64,000 nucleotides of DNA from Helicobacteraceae bacterium (GTDB lineage Bacteria; Campylobacterota; Campylobacteria; Campylobacterales; SZUA-545). The notes beneath the pieces are model-generated. The model did not search any database and was not told where the DNA came from. It was given only the letters and a program-made list of their open reading frames with translations. The position numbers and the translations under genes are program-made. The stretch is taken from the NCBI GenBank assembly GCA_031258155.1, contig JAIRNH010000040.1, positions 1-64,000 on the forward strand. Reading direction: 5' to 3'. How positions within the stretch are numbered: position 1 is the stretch's first letter; each line of letters starts with the position of its first letter. Shown one piece after another: positions 1 through 7,741 of the stretch.

Positions 1-140
1 CGATCTTCAGATCGGAAGCCGAAGCGTTTTTTACTTCGACGGGCATAGGAGTATGTTTATTGGTAGAGAGAGAGAGAGGAATCTTTTTTTTTGACCTCCG
101 ATAACGGATTAAGGATCGATCCAAACTGAGCGAATCGCAT
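1..140 (-). CDS. Possible 5' end of a tract-containing (phase-variable?) gene running off the left edge
   Basis: An ATG at 140 has a good Shine-Dalgarno sequence (AAGGAG) a few bases upstream. It opens a frame that contains an A9 run and a (CT)7 run and then stops at 57-59 after 27 codons. If the CT run had eight units, or the A run eight bases, the frame would pass the stop and stay open to base 1. I do not recognise the peptide. Seen: the start, the ribosome site and both tracts. Inferred: that they switch a gene whose body lies outside the window. It may instead be only a short spurious ORF. Confidence 0.3.
65..78. repeat. (AG)7 dinucleotide tract
   Basis: Seven AG units on the plus strand, read as (CT)7 inside the minus-strand frame that starts at 140. 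A T9 run lies 5 bases away. Dinucleotide runs in 5' coding regions are typical slipped-strand mispairing sites. Confidence 0.85.
84..92. repeat. T9 homopolymer (A9 on the coding strand)
   Basis: Nine T in a row, encoding Lys-Lys-Lys on the minus strand in the short frame starting at 140. It may slip independently of the neighbouring AG tract. Confidence 0.8.
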
Positions 141-226
141 TGAAGCAATCTCCTTTCTTGATGAAATCAAAATTAGCGAATGCCAGATCGTCTCCGCTTA
201 AATTAGTTTTTCTTGCCCAGTAAAAC

Positions 227-246
227 GCTAAGCGTCTTTGCTTAGC
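227..246 (-). terminator. Probable intrinsic terminator behind the mfd operon
   Basis: A 7-bp inverted repeat (GCTAAGC / GCTTAGC, 6-base loop) followed on the minus strand by GTTTTAC. It overlaps the stop codon of the threonine synthase fragment and lies about 200 bases beyond the mfd stop. Confidence 0.45.
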
Positions 247-440
247 AGCGGCGTGTTGATTGCGATCGTATCGGGATATTTCAGACCGCTGCCCGCGTTG
301 AGCAAACAGCCGTTTTCAAGCAGTTTCCAAGCCGCCGCAAGCGTAGCCGCGCCTTCGGGACAGACAAACAGCCCTTCGGTTTTGGCGAGCAGGCTTTGCG
401 CCTCTAGCAACTCGTCGTTGGCGCGGAAAAACCGGTTAGC
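228..440 (-). pseudogene. Threonine synthase, C-terminal fragment (decayed)
   Basis: The frame ending at 228 reads like the end of a PLP-dependent threonine synthase: LLAKTEGLFVCPEGAATLAA followed by LLNAGSGLKYP. The real enzyme has about 300 more residues before this point, and here there are none: the frame runs into the 3' end of mfd and meets a stop near 500. About ten residues also seem to be missing between the LLENG and CLLNAGSG parts. No start with a ribosome site was found. It sits directly behind mfd, so it may mark an old recombination or deletion junction. Family assignment is from motif memory. Confidence 0.6.
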
Positions 441-444
441 GCCC

Positions 445-3400
445 TTACGCGCATAAATCTCGGCTCGCCGTTTGCGATCGCAGACGATTTATAGCGGCGG
501 CGATTATATCGTCGTCGTCCGCGCTAGGCGCTAAAAAGGTCTGCTTCGCGCCGTCAAGGAACGTGAAGGCTATAGTATGCCGATAGTTTTGGACGACCGA
601 CACGCCGCGTTTGGCGGCAAGCGTTTTGATTGCCATTAGATCGATAAAGCGTCGCGTTGGCGCGTCCGCCGCGCCGAAGCGATCGGCAATCTCGCCGCCA
701 AGCTCGTAAACCGCCTCGATCGTATCCGCTTGCGCGAAGCGGCGGTATAGATCGAGTCTTAAACGTTCCTGCTCGACTAGCTCTTTGCTGATATAGGCTT
801 TGATCGTCAGCCGAATTTCCGCGTTTTTTTTACTCTCTTTTTTAACGCCGTTTAGATCGCTAAGCGCCTCTTCTAGCATTTTGAGATATAGCCCGTAGCC
901 TATTTGTTTGATATGCCCGCTCTGATCCGCGCCCAAGATATTGCCTCCGCCGCGAATCTCTAGATCGTGAAACGCCAGCGCCGATCCGCTTCCAAGATAC
1001 GAGGCGTTTTCCAGCGCTAAAAGCCGTTTTTTCGCCTCGCTAGTCAAACTTTCCTCGTCCTCGATCAAAAAATAGCAGTAACCTTGCCTGCGGGAGCGCC
1101 CGACTCTGCCGCGAAGCTGATGCAGATCGGCTACGCCGAATCGATCCGCGCCGTCGATAATAATCGTGTTGGCGTTTGGCAGATGAATGCCAGATTCGAC
1201 AATCGTCGTGCAAAGTAGCGCGTCGTATTCGCCTTTTTCAAAGCGCAGCAACTCGTTTTCCGTTACCTCTTCGGCGACTTTTGAGTGCAGAACTAAGATT
1301 TTCAAGTTTGGCAAAATCTCTAATAACGCGCGTTTTTTGCCCTCTATGCCGGCAATGCGGTTGAATATGTAAAAAACCTGCCCGCCGCGCTTAATTTCAC
1401 GCAAGATCGCCTCTTTGACGACCTTTTCGTCGTAATTTTTCACTATGGTGCGCACGTCTTCGCGATCAAGCGGCGGCGTAAGAATGGAACTCATCTGTTT
1501 GATTTGGCTAAGCGCCATATTAAGGCTTCTTGGAATCGGCGTGGCGGACATAGAGAGCAGATGTATATGCGCGGATTTATCTTTTAGCGCCTCCTTTTGC
1601 TTGACGCCGAATTTATGTTCCTCGTCGATCACCATCAGCGCGAGGCGGTTAAATTCCGCCGATAGTAGCGCGTGCGTGCCTACCACGACGCCGATCGCGC
1701 CGCTTTTTAGCCCCGCTAAAATCTCCTTTTTCTCTTTTGCGTCAACAAAGCGATCGAGTCTATAAACCTCGATTCCTTGCGGCGCGAAACGGCTTTTCAA
1801 ACTCTCGTGATGCTGATGGCTAAGCAACGTGGTCGGGACTATCATAGCCGCCTGAAAACCGGCTTGATACGTCGCTAAGATCGCGTTCATCGCCGCTTCG
1901 GTTTTGCCAAAACCCACGTCGCCGCTAAGCAGCCTATCCATCGGTCTGCCGCTTTTCAAGTCCGAAAAAATCTCCTCGATCGATCGCGCCTGATCCGCCG
2001 TATAATCAAAACCGGCGTCGTTTTGAAAACGCTCGATAGCTCCTTCGTCGATCTCGATAATTGGCGCGTCGATCACCTCTCGCGTAGCCGCGCGTCTAAT
2101 AATTTCGTTCGCAATCTCGTAGAGCTTAGCTCTTGCGCCCTCTTTAATGCGCGCAAAACCGCCTTTGCCAAGCCGATCGAGAATCGGCGCCGCGCCGCTT
2201 TGCGCCACAAAACGATCGATTAGATACAGGTTTTCGACGGGCAGTAAGAGTTTATCGTCGCCGGCATAGGCGATCGCCGCAAAATCGCGCGCGCCGCCCA
2301 AGAGATTAACCTGCTCAAGCCCAAGAAAGCGCCCTACGCCGTAGTTTTCATGAACGACTAGATCGCCGACGCTAAGCGAGTCCAAAAACAGCGTAGGATT
2401 TTTTCGCCGTTTCTTTTGCCAAGAGGGTTTATTTAAGCTGACGATCAGCTCGTTCGCGCCGATTAGCGAAAGCGCGGAATCGGTGAAAAACAGCGTCGCC
2501 TCTTTCGCGTCGATTCCGAGCGCTTTTAACTGCGTTTCGTATCGCAACGCCACGATCGATCGCTTGTTTTTATGAAACGCTATTAACGTTTTAGGATCGT
2601 CGGCGCGCAACGCTTTATAGTTTCCGATCTCCGGCGCTTTTTTCAACTTCTCGATACGTTCGCGCGGCGGCAGATTATCCGGATTTATATAAATCTCGTC
2701 TAGCTCGTCGTCGATATTCTCCGCGACGCAAAAATCGGCGATTTCGGCAAAATCGACGCATAAGCCTAGCGCGGGCAGTTTCCACAACCCGACGCCGATT
2801 ATATCCTTGATAAAAGCGTCGGATTCGTCGTTTTTTATCAGTTCGTTTAGTTTGCGGCTCGTATCGCCTTCGATCGCGAAAAGCGCGGGGCGGATAACGA
2901 CGCTCTCAAGTTCGTTTTTCTCGCTTTTTTGCGTAACTATATCGATGCGGCGGATACTCTCGATTTGCGTTCTGTCCAGTAAAATTCTAATCGCGTTTTC
3001 ATACGACGCGCAGAAAATATCGATCGCCTCGCCGCGAAAGCTCGCCTCGCCTTTCTGCTCGACCGTATCGACAATATCGTAGCCCCAATCGATCAGCTTT
3101 TGCCGCAATTTAGCTATATCTATCTCGTCGCCGAAGTTAAGCGTCGCGCTTCCAAATAGCGTTGGAGCGGGCAACGGTTTGACGATCGCGGCGATCGGCG
3201 CGATTAAAAACTTATCGTTATTTTTAGACGCGTAGAATCCGCCCAGAGCCTCGCTGAAGGCTATCAGTTCGCCTTGATAGCTACGCAGATCGTCGCCGAA
3301 ATTGGCGCGCAGATCGGGCAAGACAAAAACCTCCCGCCCAAGCAGCTTGAGCGCGTCGGCGCACCAGTAGGCGCTTTTGTCGTCGTTGACGATCGCGCCG

Positions 3401-3477
3401 CCGAAGTTCGGGCGGGTTTTTAGGAAACTAAATAAAGAGGCGGCGGTATGCGCCGCGCGCGGAAGCGGTTTATGCAA
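445..3477 (-). CDS. mfd: Transcription-repair coupling factor Mfd
   Basis: 1010 residues, the usual size in Campylobacterota. Mfd is a DNA translocase that pushes RNA polymerase stalled at lesions off the template and recruits UvrA. The N-terminal third is UvrB-like. A CarD-like RNA-polymerase-interaction domain starts near residue 369 (SVGDLVVHENYGVG). The helicase motor follows, with Walker A GDVGFGKT near 520, a DEEH box near 618 and motif VI RVGRS near 790. The TRCF C-terminal domain follows. It is the last gene of the long minus-strand operon and begins 6 bases after the bactofilin stop. A threonine synthase remnant lies directly downstream. Identification is firm. Confidence 0.97.
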   Translation of the reverse strand: MHKPLPRAAHTAASLFSFLKTRPNFGGAIVNDDKSAYWCADALKLLGREVFVLPDLRANFGDDLRSYQGELIAFSEALGGFYASKNNDKFLIAPIAAIVKPLPAPTLFGSATLNFGDEIDIAKLRQKLIDWGYDIVDTVEQKGEASFRGEAIDIFCASYENAIRILLDRTQIESIRRIDIVTQKSEKNELESVVIRPALFAIEGDTSRKLNELIKNDESDAFIKDIIGVGLWKLPALGLCVDFAEIADFCVAENIDDELDEIYINPDNLPPRERIEKLKKAPEIGNYKALRADDPKTLIAFHKNKRSIVALRYETQLKALGIDAKEATLFFTDSALSLIGANELIVSLNKPSWQKKRRKNPTLFLDSLSVGDLVVHENYGVGRFLGLEQVNLLGGARDFAAIAYAGDDKLLLPVENLYLIDRFVAQSGAAPILDRLGKGGFARIKEGARAKLYEIANEIIRRAATREVIDAPIIEIDEGAIERFQNDAGFDYTADQARSIEEIFSDLKSGRPMDRLLSGDVGFGKTEAAMNAILATYQAGFQAAMIVPTTLLSHQHHESLKSRFAPQGIEVYRLDRFVDAKEKKEILAGLKSGAIGVVVGTHALLSAEFNRLALMVIDEEHKFGVKQKEALKDKSAHIHLLSMSATPIPRSLNMALSQIKQMSSILTPPLDREDVRTIVKNYDEKVVKEAILREIKRGGQVFYIFNRIAGIEGKKRALLEILPNLKILVLHSKVAEEVTENELLRFEKGEYDALLCTTIVESGIHLPNANTIIIDGADRFGVADLHQLRGRVGRSRRQGYCYFLIEDEESLTSEAKKRLLALENASYLGSGSALAFHDLEIRGGGNILGADQSGHIKQIGYGLYLKMLEEALSDLNGVKKESKKNAEIRLTIKAYISKELVEQERLRLDLYRRFAQADTIEAVYELGGEIADRFGAADAPTRRFIDLMAIKTLAAKRGVSVVQNYRHTIAFTFLDGAKQTFLAPSADDDDIIAAAINRLRSQTASRDLCA

Positions 3478-3483
3478 GCCGCG

Positions 3484-3888
3484 CTACTCTTTTAATTTTT
3501 GAAGTTCGCCTTTGCCCTTGCCAACGGCGCCGCCGGCGACGCGAATTTTGCTGTAACCCTCAAATACCGCTTGCGCCTCTATGATCAGATTGGAGGATAC
3601 AAGATCGCCGTTCATTTTACCGCCGGCTAGTATCTCCACGTTGGCGCAATCGGCGTTGCCTTCCAATTCGCCGCTAACGACCAATTTTTCGGCGTAAATC
3701 TCGCCTTTGACGCTACCCGAAGAACCGACGGTTACAATATTAGACGAGCGAATTGTCCCATCTACTTGTCCGTCGACGTGAAGTTTGCATTCGACTTCGA
3801 CGGTGCCTGTAATCTTGGTTCCTTTTGCGACGATAGTTGTTCCAGAAGTGTCCACTGCCACGCTATTCCCTTTGCCACCGAATCCCAT
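3484..3888 (-). CDS. ccmA: Bactofilin, CcmA-like cell-shape protein
   Basis: 134 residues, almost all one bactofilin (DUF583) domain of short beta-strand repeats such as TKITGTVEVECKLHVDGQVD, with flexible Gly/Ser-rich ends. Bactofilins polymerise without nucleotide and scaffold cell-wall enzymes. In Helicobacter pylori CcmA works with the neighbouring Csd M23 endopeptidases to give helical shape. The ATG at 3888 has AAGGAG 11 bases upstream and lies well inside the peptidase gene, so the two genes overlap by 127 bases in different frames and are probably translationally coupled. A curved or helical cell is a reasonable inference. Confidence 0.93.
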   Translation of the reverse strand: MGFGGKGNSVAVDTSGTTIVAKGTKITGTVEVECKLHVDGQVDGTIRSSNIVTVGSSGSVKGEIYAEKLVVSGELEGNADCANVEILAGGKMNGDLVSSNLIIEAQAVFEGYSKIRVAGGAVGKGKGELQKLKE

Positions 3889-4733
3889 TGAACTTTTTTC
3901 TCCTTACTGAAGATGGCTTCGTAACTTTTTAGATCCCACTCCATAAACGCCGTAGGATCCAACGGTTTATTTAGGTAACGAACCTCATAGTGCAAATGGG
4001 GTCCGTTAGAATACCCAGTGTTGCCTGAATAAGCGATAAGTTGACCTTTTTTTACAAAAGCGCCCTGTTGCACCAAAACGCGGTCAAGATGCCCGTATAG
4101 CGTTTTGAAGCCAAAGGCGTGCGCGAGCGTTATTAGATTGCCGTAGCCTACGGTTTGGTTCTGTCTAGTTAGCTCCGTTACGCCGTCGGCGGCGGCGTAA
4201 ACCGGCGTTCCCATGCGCGCGCGCAGATCGATTCCCGTATGAAACTCGCGCTGAGTGCGCCTAAGCGGGTGATAGCGCCAGCCGAAATCGCTTGTCGTGC
4301 CGCGGTATTCGATCGGAATGCCGCTCGGAACGCTTCTTAGCATAAGCATTCTTTCCGCTAAGCTAACGCGCGCTAGATCGAGTTTGTCGGACATCTCCAA
4401 ACTCGCGGAGGGTTTGTCGCCTAAGTCGTTAGTTAATCCGGCGATCTGCTCTATATCGGCGATCTTTTCGCTAAGCTCCGAGAGAGTGGCGTTGTTCTCC
4501 TCTATCGCTTCCTTAAAATTCGCGCTTGTCATCAAAAGCGCTTTGTGCTGCTCTTTAAGGCGATTGAAGTTTTCCATTTCGCCAAGCAGAAAATAGATGC
4601 TGATCGCGCCCGTTATGACGACGATAAGCAGGAGCGCTAGCGCGTAGATCGCGAAACTTTTGGCAAACTCGCCTACGGTGAAGCTTTTCGAGCCCTCGAG
4701 AGTGGTGATGGTGATCGTGGTTTTATCGCGCAT
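3762..4733 (-). CDS. M23 family peptidoglycan endopeptidase (Csd1-like)
   Basis: 323 residues: a short cytoplasmic start, one membrane helix about residues 24-50, a coiled coil to about 120, then a LytM/M23 zinc peptidase domain. Zinc-site motifs are present (HTGID near 163 and HLHYE near 246), so it should be active, cutting peptide cross-links in the periplasm. The last 42 codons overlap the bactofilin gene. It overlaps folC by 11 bases. The bactofilin neighbour points to a role in cell curvature like H. pylori Csd1/Csd2. Which Csd it matches best cannot be decided here. Confidence 0.9.
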   Translation of the reverse strand: MRDKTTITITTLEGSKSFTVGEFAKSFAIYALALLLIVVITGAISIYFLLGEMENFNRLKEQHKALLMTSANFKEAIEENNATLSELSEKIADIEQIAGLTNDLGDKPSASLEMSDKLDLARVSLAERMLMLRSVPSGIPIEYRGTTSDFGWRYHPLRRTQREFHTGIDLRARMGTPVYAAADGVTELTRQNQTVGYGNLITLAHAFGFKTLYGHLDRVLVQQGAFVKKGQLIAYSGNTGYSNGPHLHYEVRYLNKPLDPTAFMEWDLKSYEAIFSKEKKVQWDSVAKGIAWQWTLLEQLSSQKEPRLQAPSKSNANFTSTDK

Positions 4734-5862
4734 TCCACGCTTTCAAAAACGCCTCTACCACGCTAAAACCGCCAAACGCTAAATACTCCTCGTTTTTGTC
4801 GATCGCGCCGTCAAACTCGCCCCACGCGATTTTTTCGCTTTCAAGTGCCTTTACGATCGCCTCGCGCTCGGCGGCGCGAGCGTGATCTAGCCCTATCAAT
4901 AAACACCGCTTCGTCATAGGTTTCAAAATACGCAAAATCGCCTTGTAGTCTTTATCGGAAAAGCTATTATAGATAAGCGTTACTTGCTTGTCGCGATACT
5001 CCTCCAAAATCGCGCGCGCCGCCGCCGCGTTATGCCCGACGTCTATATGGATATTGGGCGCGATCTTGGTCAATCTGCCGCGCAACGGATTGATTCTAAA
5101 CGGCGCTACGCTTGGATTTAGCTTGAGATAGGCGGCGGCGGCAAACGCGAGCTGGCGGTTGAGCGCCATAAAGCGCGGGCTGTCTTTGGTCTCGAAATGA
5201 TCGACGCTAGGCGCTAAATCTAGCGCTCTTAGTAGCTTCCGATTTTTTTGCGCCGCGATACGCTCCGCGATCTCATAGACTACGTTATGTTTCTGCTTGG
5301 CTAAGATCGCCGTAGATCGCATAGCCTTTAGTTTGGTTTCGGCGATCGCCTCGATCGTATCGCCTAATATATGTTGGTGATCGTAATCAATCGGCGCGAC
5401 CAGCAATAGTTCGCATGGGAAAACGCTTGTCGCGTCGTATTCGCCGCCAAGCCCCGCCTCCATAATCGCTAGATCGCAACCGCTAAATAGCTCTATCGCT
5501 AAAATCGTCGCGTATTCAAAATAGCTAAGGCGCTCGGCGCGCTTAAAGCCGATTTTGGCAAACAGCCTTTTATGCGCTTCGTTTAGCGCCGCGTCGCTCG
5601 CGTCCCCCCCGTTGATCCAAAATCGCTCGTTGACGCTCAAAAGGTGCGGCGAGGAGTAGTGCGCGACCTTAAGCGGTTTTTGGCGGCAAAATTCGGCTAG
5701 GATTCTGCCGGTGGAGCCTTTGCCGTTTGTGCCGATAATCTGAACGATCGGCGGCGGCGAAAAGAGACGAGCGCATTCGCTCCAAAAACGCGGCATTCGC
5801 TCTACGTCGATATTAGAATACGCCTCGCCCTTGCTTAGCAAAAACTCTTTCAAACCGATCAC
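4723..5862 (-). CDS. folC: Bifunctional folylpolyglutamate/dihydrofolate synthase
   Basis: 379 residues, Mur-ligase fold, with P-loop GTNGKGST near 44-51 and the folate-synthase signature GLGGEYDAT near 140. FolC adds glutamate to dihydropteroate and to folates in the cytoplasm. The start is a GTG at 5862 that overlaps the previous stop (GTGA), so translation is coupled. The coding strand has a G7 run near 5604-5610, too short to call a switch. The neighbour order (lptE, GGDEF-like, folC, peptidase) matches Campylobacter and Helicobacter. Confidence 0.93.
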   Translation of the reverse strand: MIGLKEFLLSKGEAYSNIDVERMPRFWSECARLFSPPPIVQIIGTNGKGSTGRILAEFCRQKPLKVAHYSSPHLLSVNERFWINGGDASDAALNEAHKRLFAKIGFKRAERLSYFEYATILAIELFSGCDLAIMEAGLGGEYDATSVFPCELLLVAPIDYDHQHILGDTIEAIAETKLKAMRSTAILAKQKHNVVYEIAERIAAQKNRKLLRALDLAPSVDHFETKDSPRFMALNRQLAFAAAAYLKLNPSVAPFRINPLRGRLTKIAPNIHIDVGHNAAAARAILEEYRDKQVTLIYNSFSDKDYKAILRILKPMTKRCLLIGLDHARAAEREAIVKALESEKIAWGEFDGAIDKNEEYLAFGGFSVVEAFLKAWNAR

Positions 5863-7247
5863 AACGACGCCTTATAGTTGTTGCCGCCGCTTAATTTTGC
5901 CAGCCTTAGCGAAGCGTCCGCCGCGCTTAAACAGTCGGCTGCGTTTTTGCTTTTGGATCTTAACGCCGCGCCGACGCTAAGCGTTACCGCAAAAGAACGG
6001 CTTTCATACATAAACCGCTTGGACGCCATTTTAGATAGGAGGGCGCTAAAAGCCGTTTCAAGCTCCGTCTTTAGCGGCGCGGAGATTAGCGCCAAAAAAG
6101 CGTGTCCGACGTAATGCCCGTAAGAGGCGTTTTGCGGCAAAGCGCGCGATAAGAAATCGGCTACGATTCCCAGCACCGTTTCGGAGCTGCCGATACCAAG
6201 ATCGCTTAATAGGTTATCGAAGCCGTCGATTTCTAAAAACGCCGCCGCGTAATCGACGCCGCTTTTGGCAAACAACGATTCGGATTCGTCTAGCCGCGCG
6301 TTGACGGCGCGGCGGTTGGGCGCTTTAGTAGCCGCGTCGCTTAGCGCCTCCTCTTGAGATTTTGCGAGCCGTTCCTCTAAAATCGCGATTTTGTTTTGTA
6401 GGGCGTTCATCGTTTTTGAACGCTCTTTAAGCGACTGTCCAAACGCCGTAAGCGCGGCTCTAAGCGAGCCCTGCGATTCGCCCAATTCGCCGCTTTGGGC
6501 GATCGCCTGTTCTAACTCGCCGCTTTGGACGCTGTGCGCGTTTAGATTATCCTGAAACTCTTTTAGCATCGCTTCAAGCTCTTTTGTTCGCTCGCCGGCT
6601 ACGCGCTCGGCGTTAGCGTAAAACAGCAGATCTTCGACGCGGCTTAAAAAAGCGGGCGAGGTTAAGAGCGACGGGTCTTTTCGTAACCGCGCGATTGCGT
6701 CTTTAATCTCCTCGTTAGCCGAGCCGATCGTCGCTTTTCTCAACGCGAGCGCGAACAATCCCGCCGCTCTAGCCAGATTCGGCGTCGCTCCGTCGTCCAC
6801 GGACTCAAAGCGCTTTTCAATTTTGCTCCAGCGTTTCTTCTCGTCTTGCAAAATCAGCGGGCGGGATATATCGCGCTCTAGCGAGAAATTGGCTTCCGCG
6901 CTTAAATTAGCGATATTTAAGCCGCTTATAACGCTTAGCAGGCTATGAATGATCGACGAGGCTAAACTAAACGCGTCCGCTCCGCCGGCAACGATTGCGC
7001 GGTTGAGCCGCGAAGTTAAAAATATGACAAGCTCCTCTTTTGTGCGCACGCGATAGGCTTCGGCGTCCGCTTGAAGCGGCGGCGCGAGATTGGCTATCGA
7101 TCGCTTGACAAAGTTGCAGTCGGGCAGATCAAGCCCCGCCTTCTTAGCTTCCGCGCAAAAAACGCGGCTGTAGTTATCGGGCGTGATCGGCTCTTTGGTC
7201 TCCCTAAAGACGGCGAGCGTATTTTTAATTGTCTCCGATAACGACAT
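5859..7247 (-). CDS. Protein with degenerate GGDEF domain
   Basis: 462 residues. The first 300 are mostly helical with a coiled-coil stretch around 210-300. The last 160 resemble a diguanylate cyclase domain: the entry motif (TKAPNRRAVNARLDE) is there, but the GGDEF signature is replaced by VGHAF near residue 380. It should therefore not make cyclic-di-GMP; it might bind nucleotide or only scaffold. Campylobacter and Helicobacter keep an uncharacterised gene at this place between lptE and folC, so the association is old. It overlaps lptE by 1 base and folC by 4. Function unknown. Confidence 0.8.
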   Translation of the reverse strand: MSLSETIKNTLAVFRETKEPITPDNYSRVFCAEAKKAGLDLPDCNFVKRSIANLAPPLQADAEAYRVRTKEELVIFLTSRLNRAIVAGGADAFSLASSIIHSLLSVISGLNIANLSAEANFSLERDISRPLILQDEKKRWSKIEKRFESVDDGATPNLARAAGLFALALRKATIGSANEEIKDAIARLRKDPSLLTSPAFLSRVEDLLFYANAERVAGERTKELEAMLKEFQDNLNAHSVQSGELEQAIAQSGELGESQGSLRAALTAFGQSLKERSKTMNALQNKIAILEERLAKSQEEALSDAATKAPNRRAVNARLDESESLFAKSGVDYAAAFLEIDGFDNLLSDLGIGSSETVLGIVADFLSRALPQNASYGHYVGHAFLALISAPLKTELETAFSALLSKMASKRFMYESRSFAVTLSVGAALRSKSKNAADCLSAADASLRLAKLSGGNNYKASL

Positions 7248-7741
7248 TAGCGCCCAAGCAACATTATATTGGCGATCAGCATATCCAGCGCTCTAAGCGC
7301 CGCTTCTCTAGCCGCCGCGTTTTTTGCCGCGTCGCTTACGACGGAACTTGGTTCTACGGCGAAATCGCGTTCGCCTTGGACGGTAAAACGGCGGTTTTTT
7401 AGCTTGTCTCCATTAACGACCGCGTTCATAGAAACGCTCGCTCTATACAGGATAACAAACCCGTCGGCGTCTTTTTGCAGCGACGCAACGCTGTAAGTTC
7501 CGTCGGTAATCTCTATGATCGTATCCGCTTCCTCTCTGGAAACCAGCCGTTTACCAAAGCGCGAGACGATCGCCTCGTTAAGAGCGTCGATAAAAATAGG
7601 CGCGCTTTGCGGATCGTCGCGATTGATCTGAATATCGGCGAAAATTGTGTCGCCTAGCGTTTCGCGCGCATAATGCGACGCGGTTTTATAGCCGCAGCCA
7701 ACGGAGAAGATCGCGCATAAGATCAGCGACGCGACTCTCAT
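7247..7741 (-). CDS. lptE: LPS-assembly lipoprotein LptE-like
   Basis: 164 residues with a lipoprotein signal peptide; the lipobox is S13-V-G-C16 followed by GYKTASHY. The rest has a beta-rich LptE/DUF4136-like look (family assignment partly from position). LptE plugs the LptD barrel that delivers LPS to the outer membrane. It starts inside the end of leuS (4-base overlap) and ends on the first base of the next gene. C. jejuni and H. pylori have an LptE candidate at the same place. Sequence identity in this family is low, so the name rests mainly on lipobox plus synteny. Confidence 0.75.
   Translation of the reverse strand: MRVASLILCAIFSVGCGYKTASHYARETLGDTIFADIQINRDDPQSAPIFIDALNEAIVSRFGKRLVSREEADTIIEITDGTYSVASLQKDADGFVILYRASVSMNAVVNGDKLKNRRFTVQGERDFAVEPSSVVSDAAKNAAAREAALRALDMLIANIMLLGR

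Noticed and set aside
5604-5610. G7 run in folC as a possible switch
   Set aside because: Seven bases are short, the frame is intact, and folC is a housekeeping gene.
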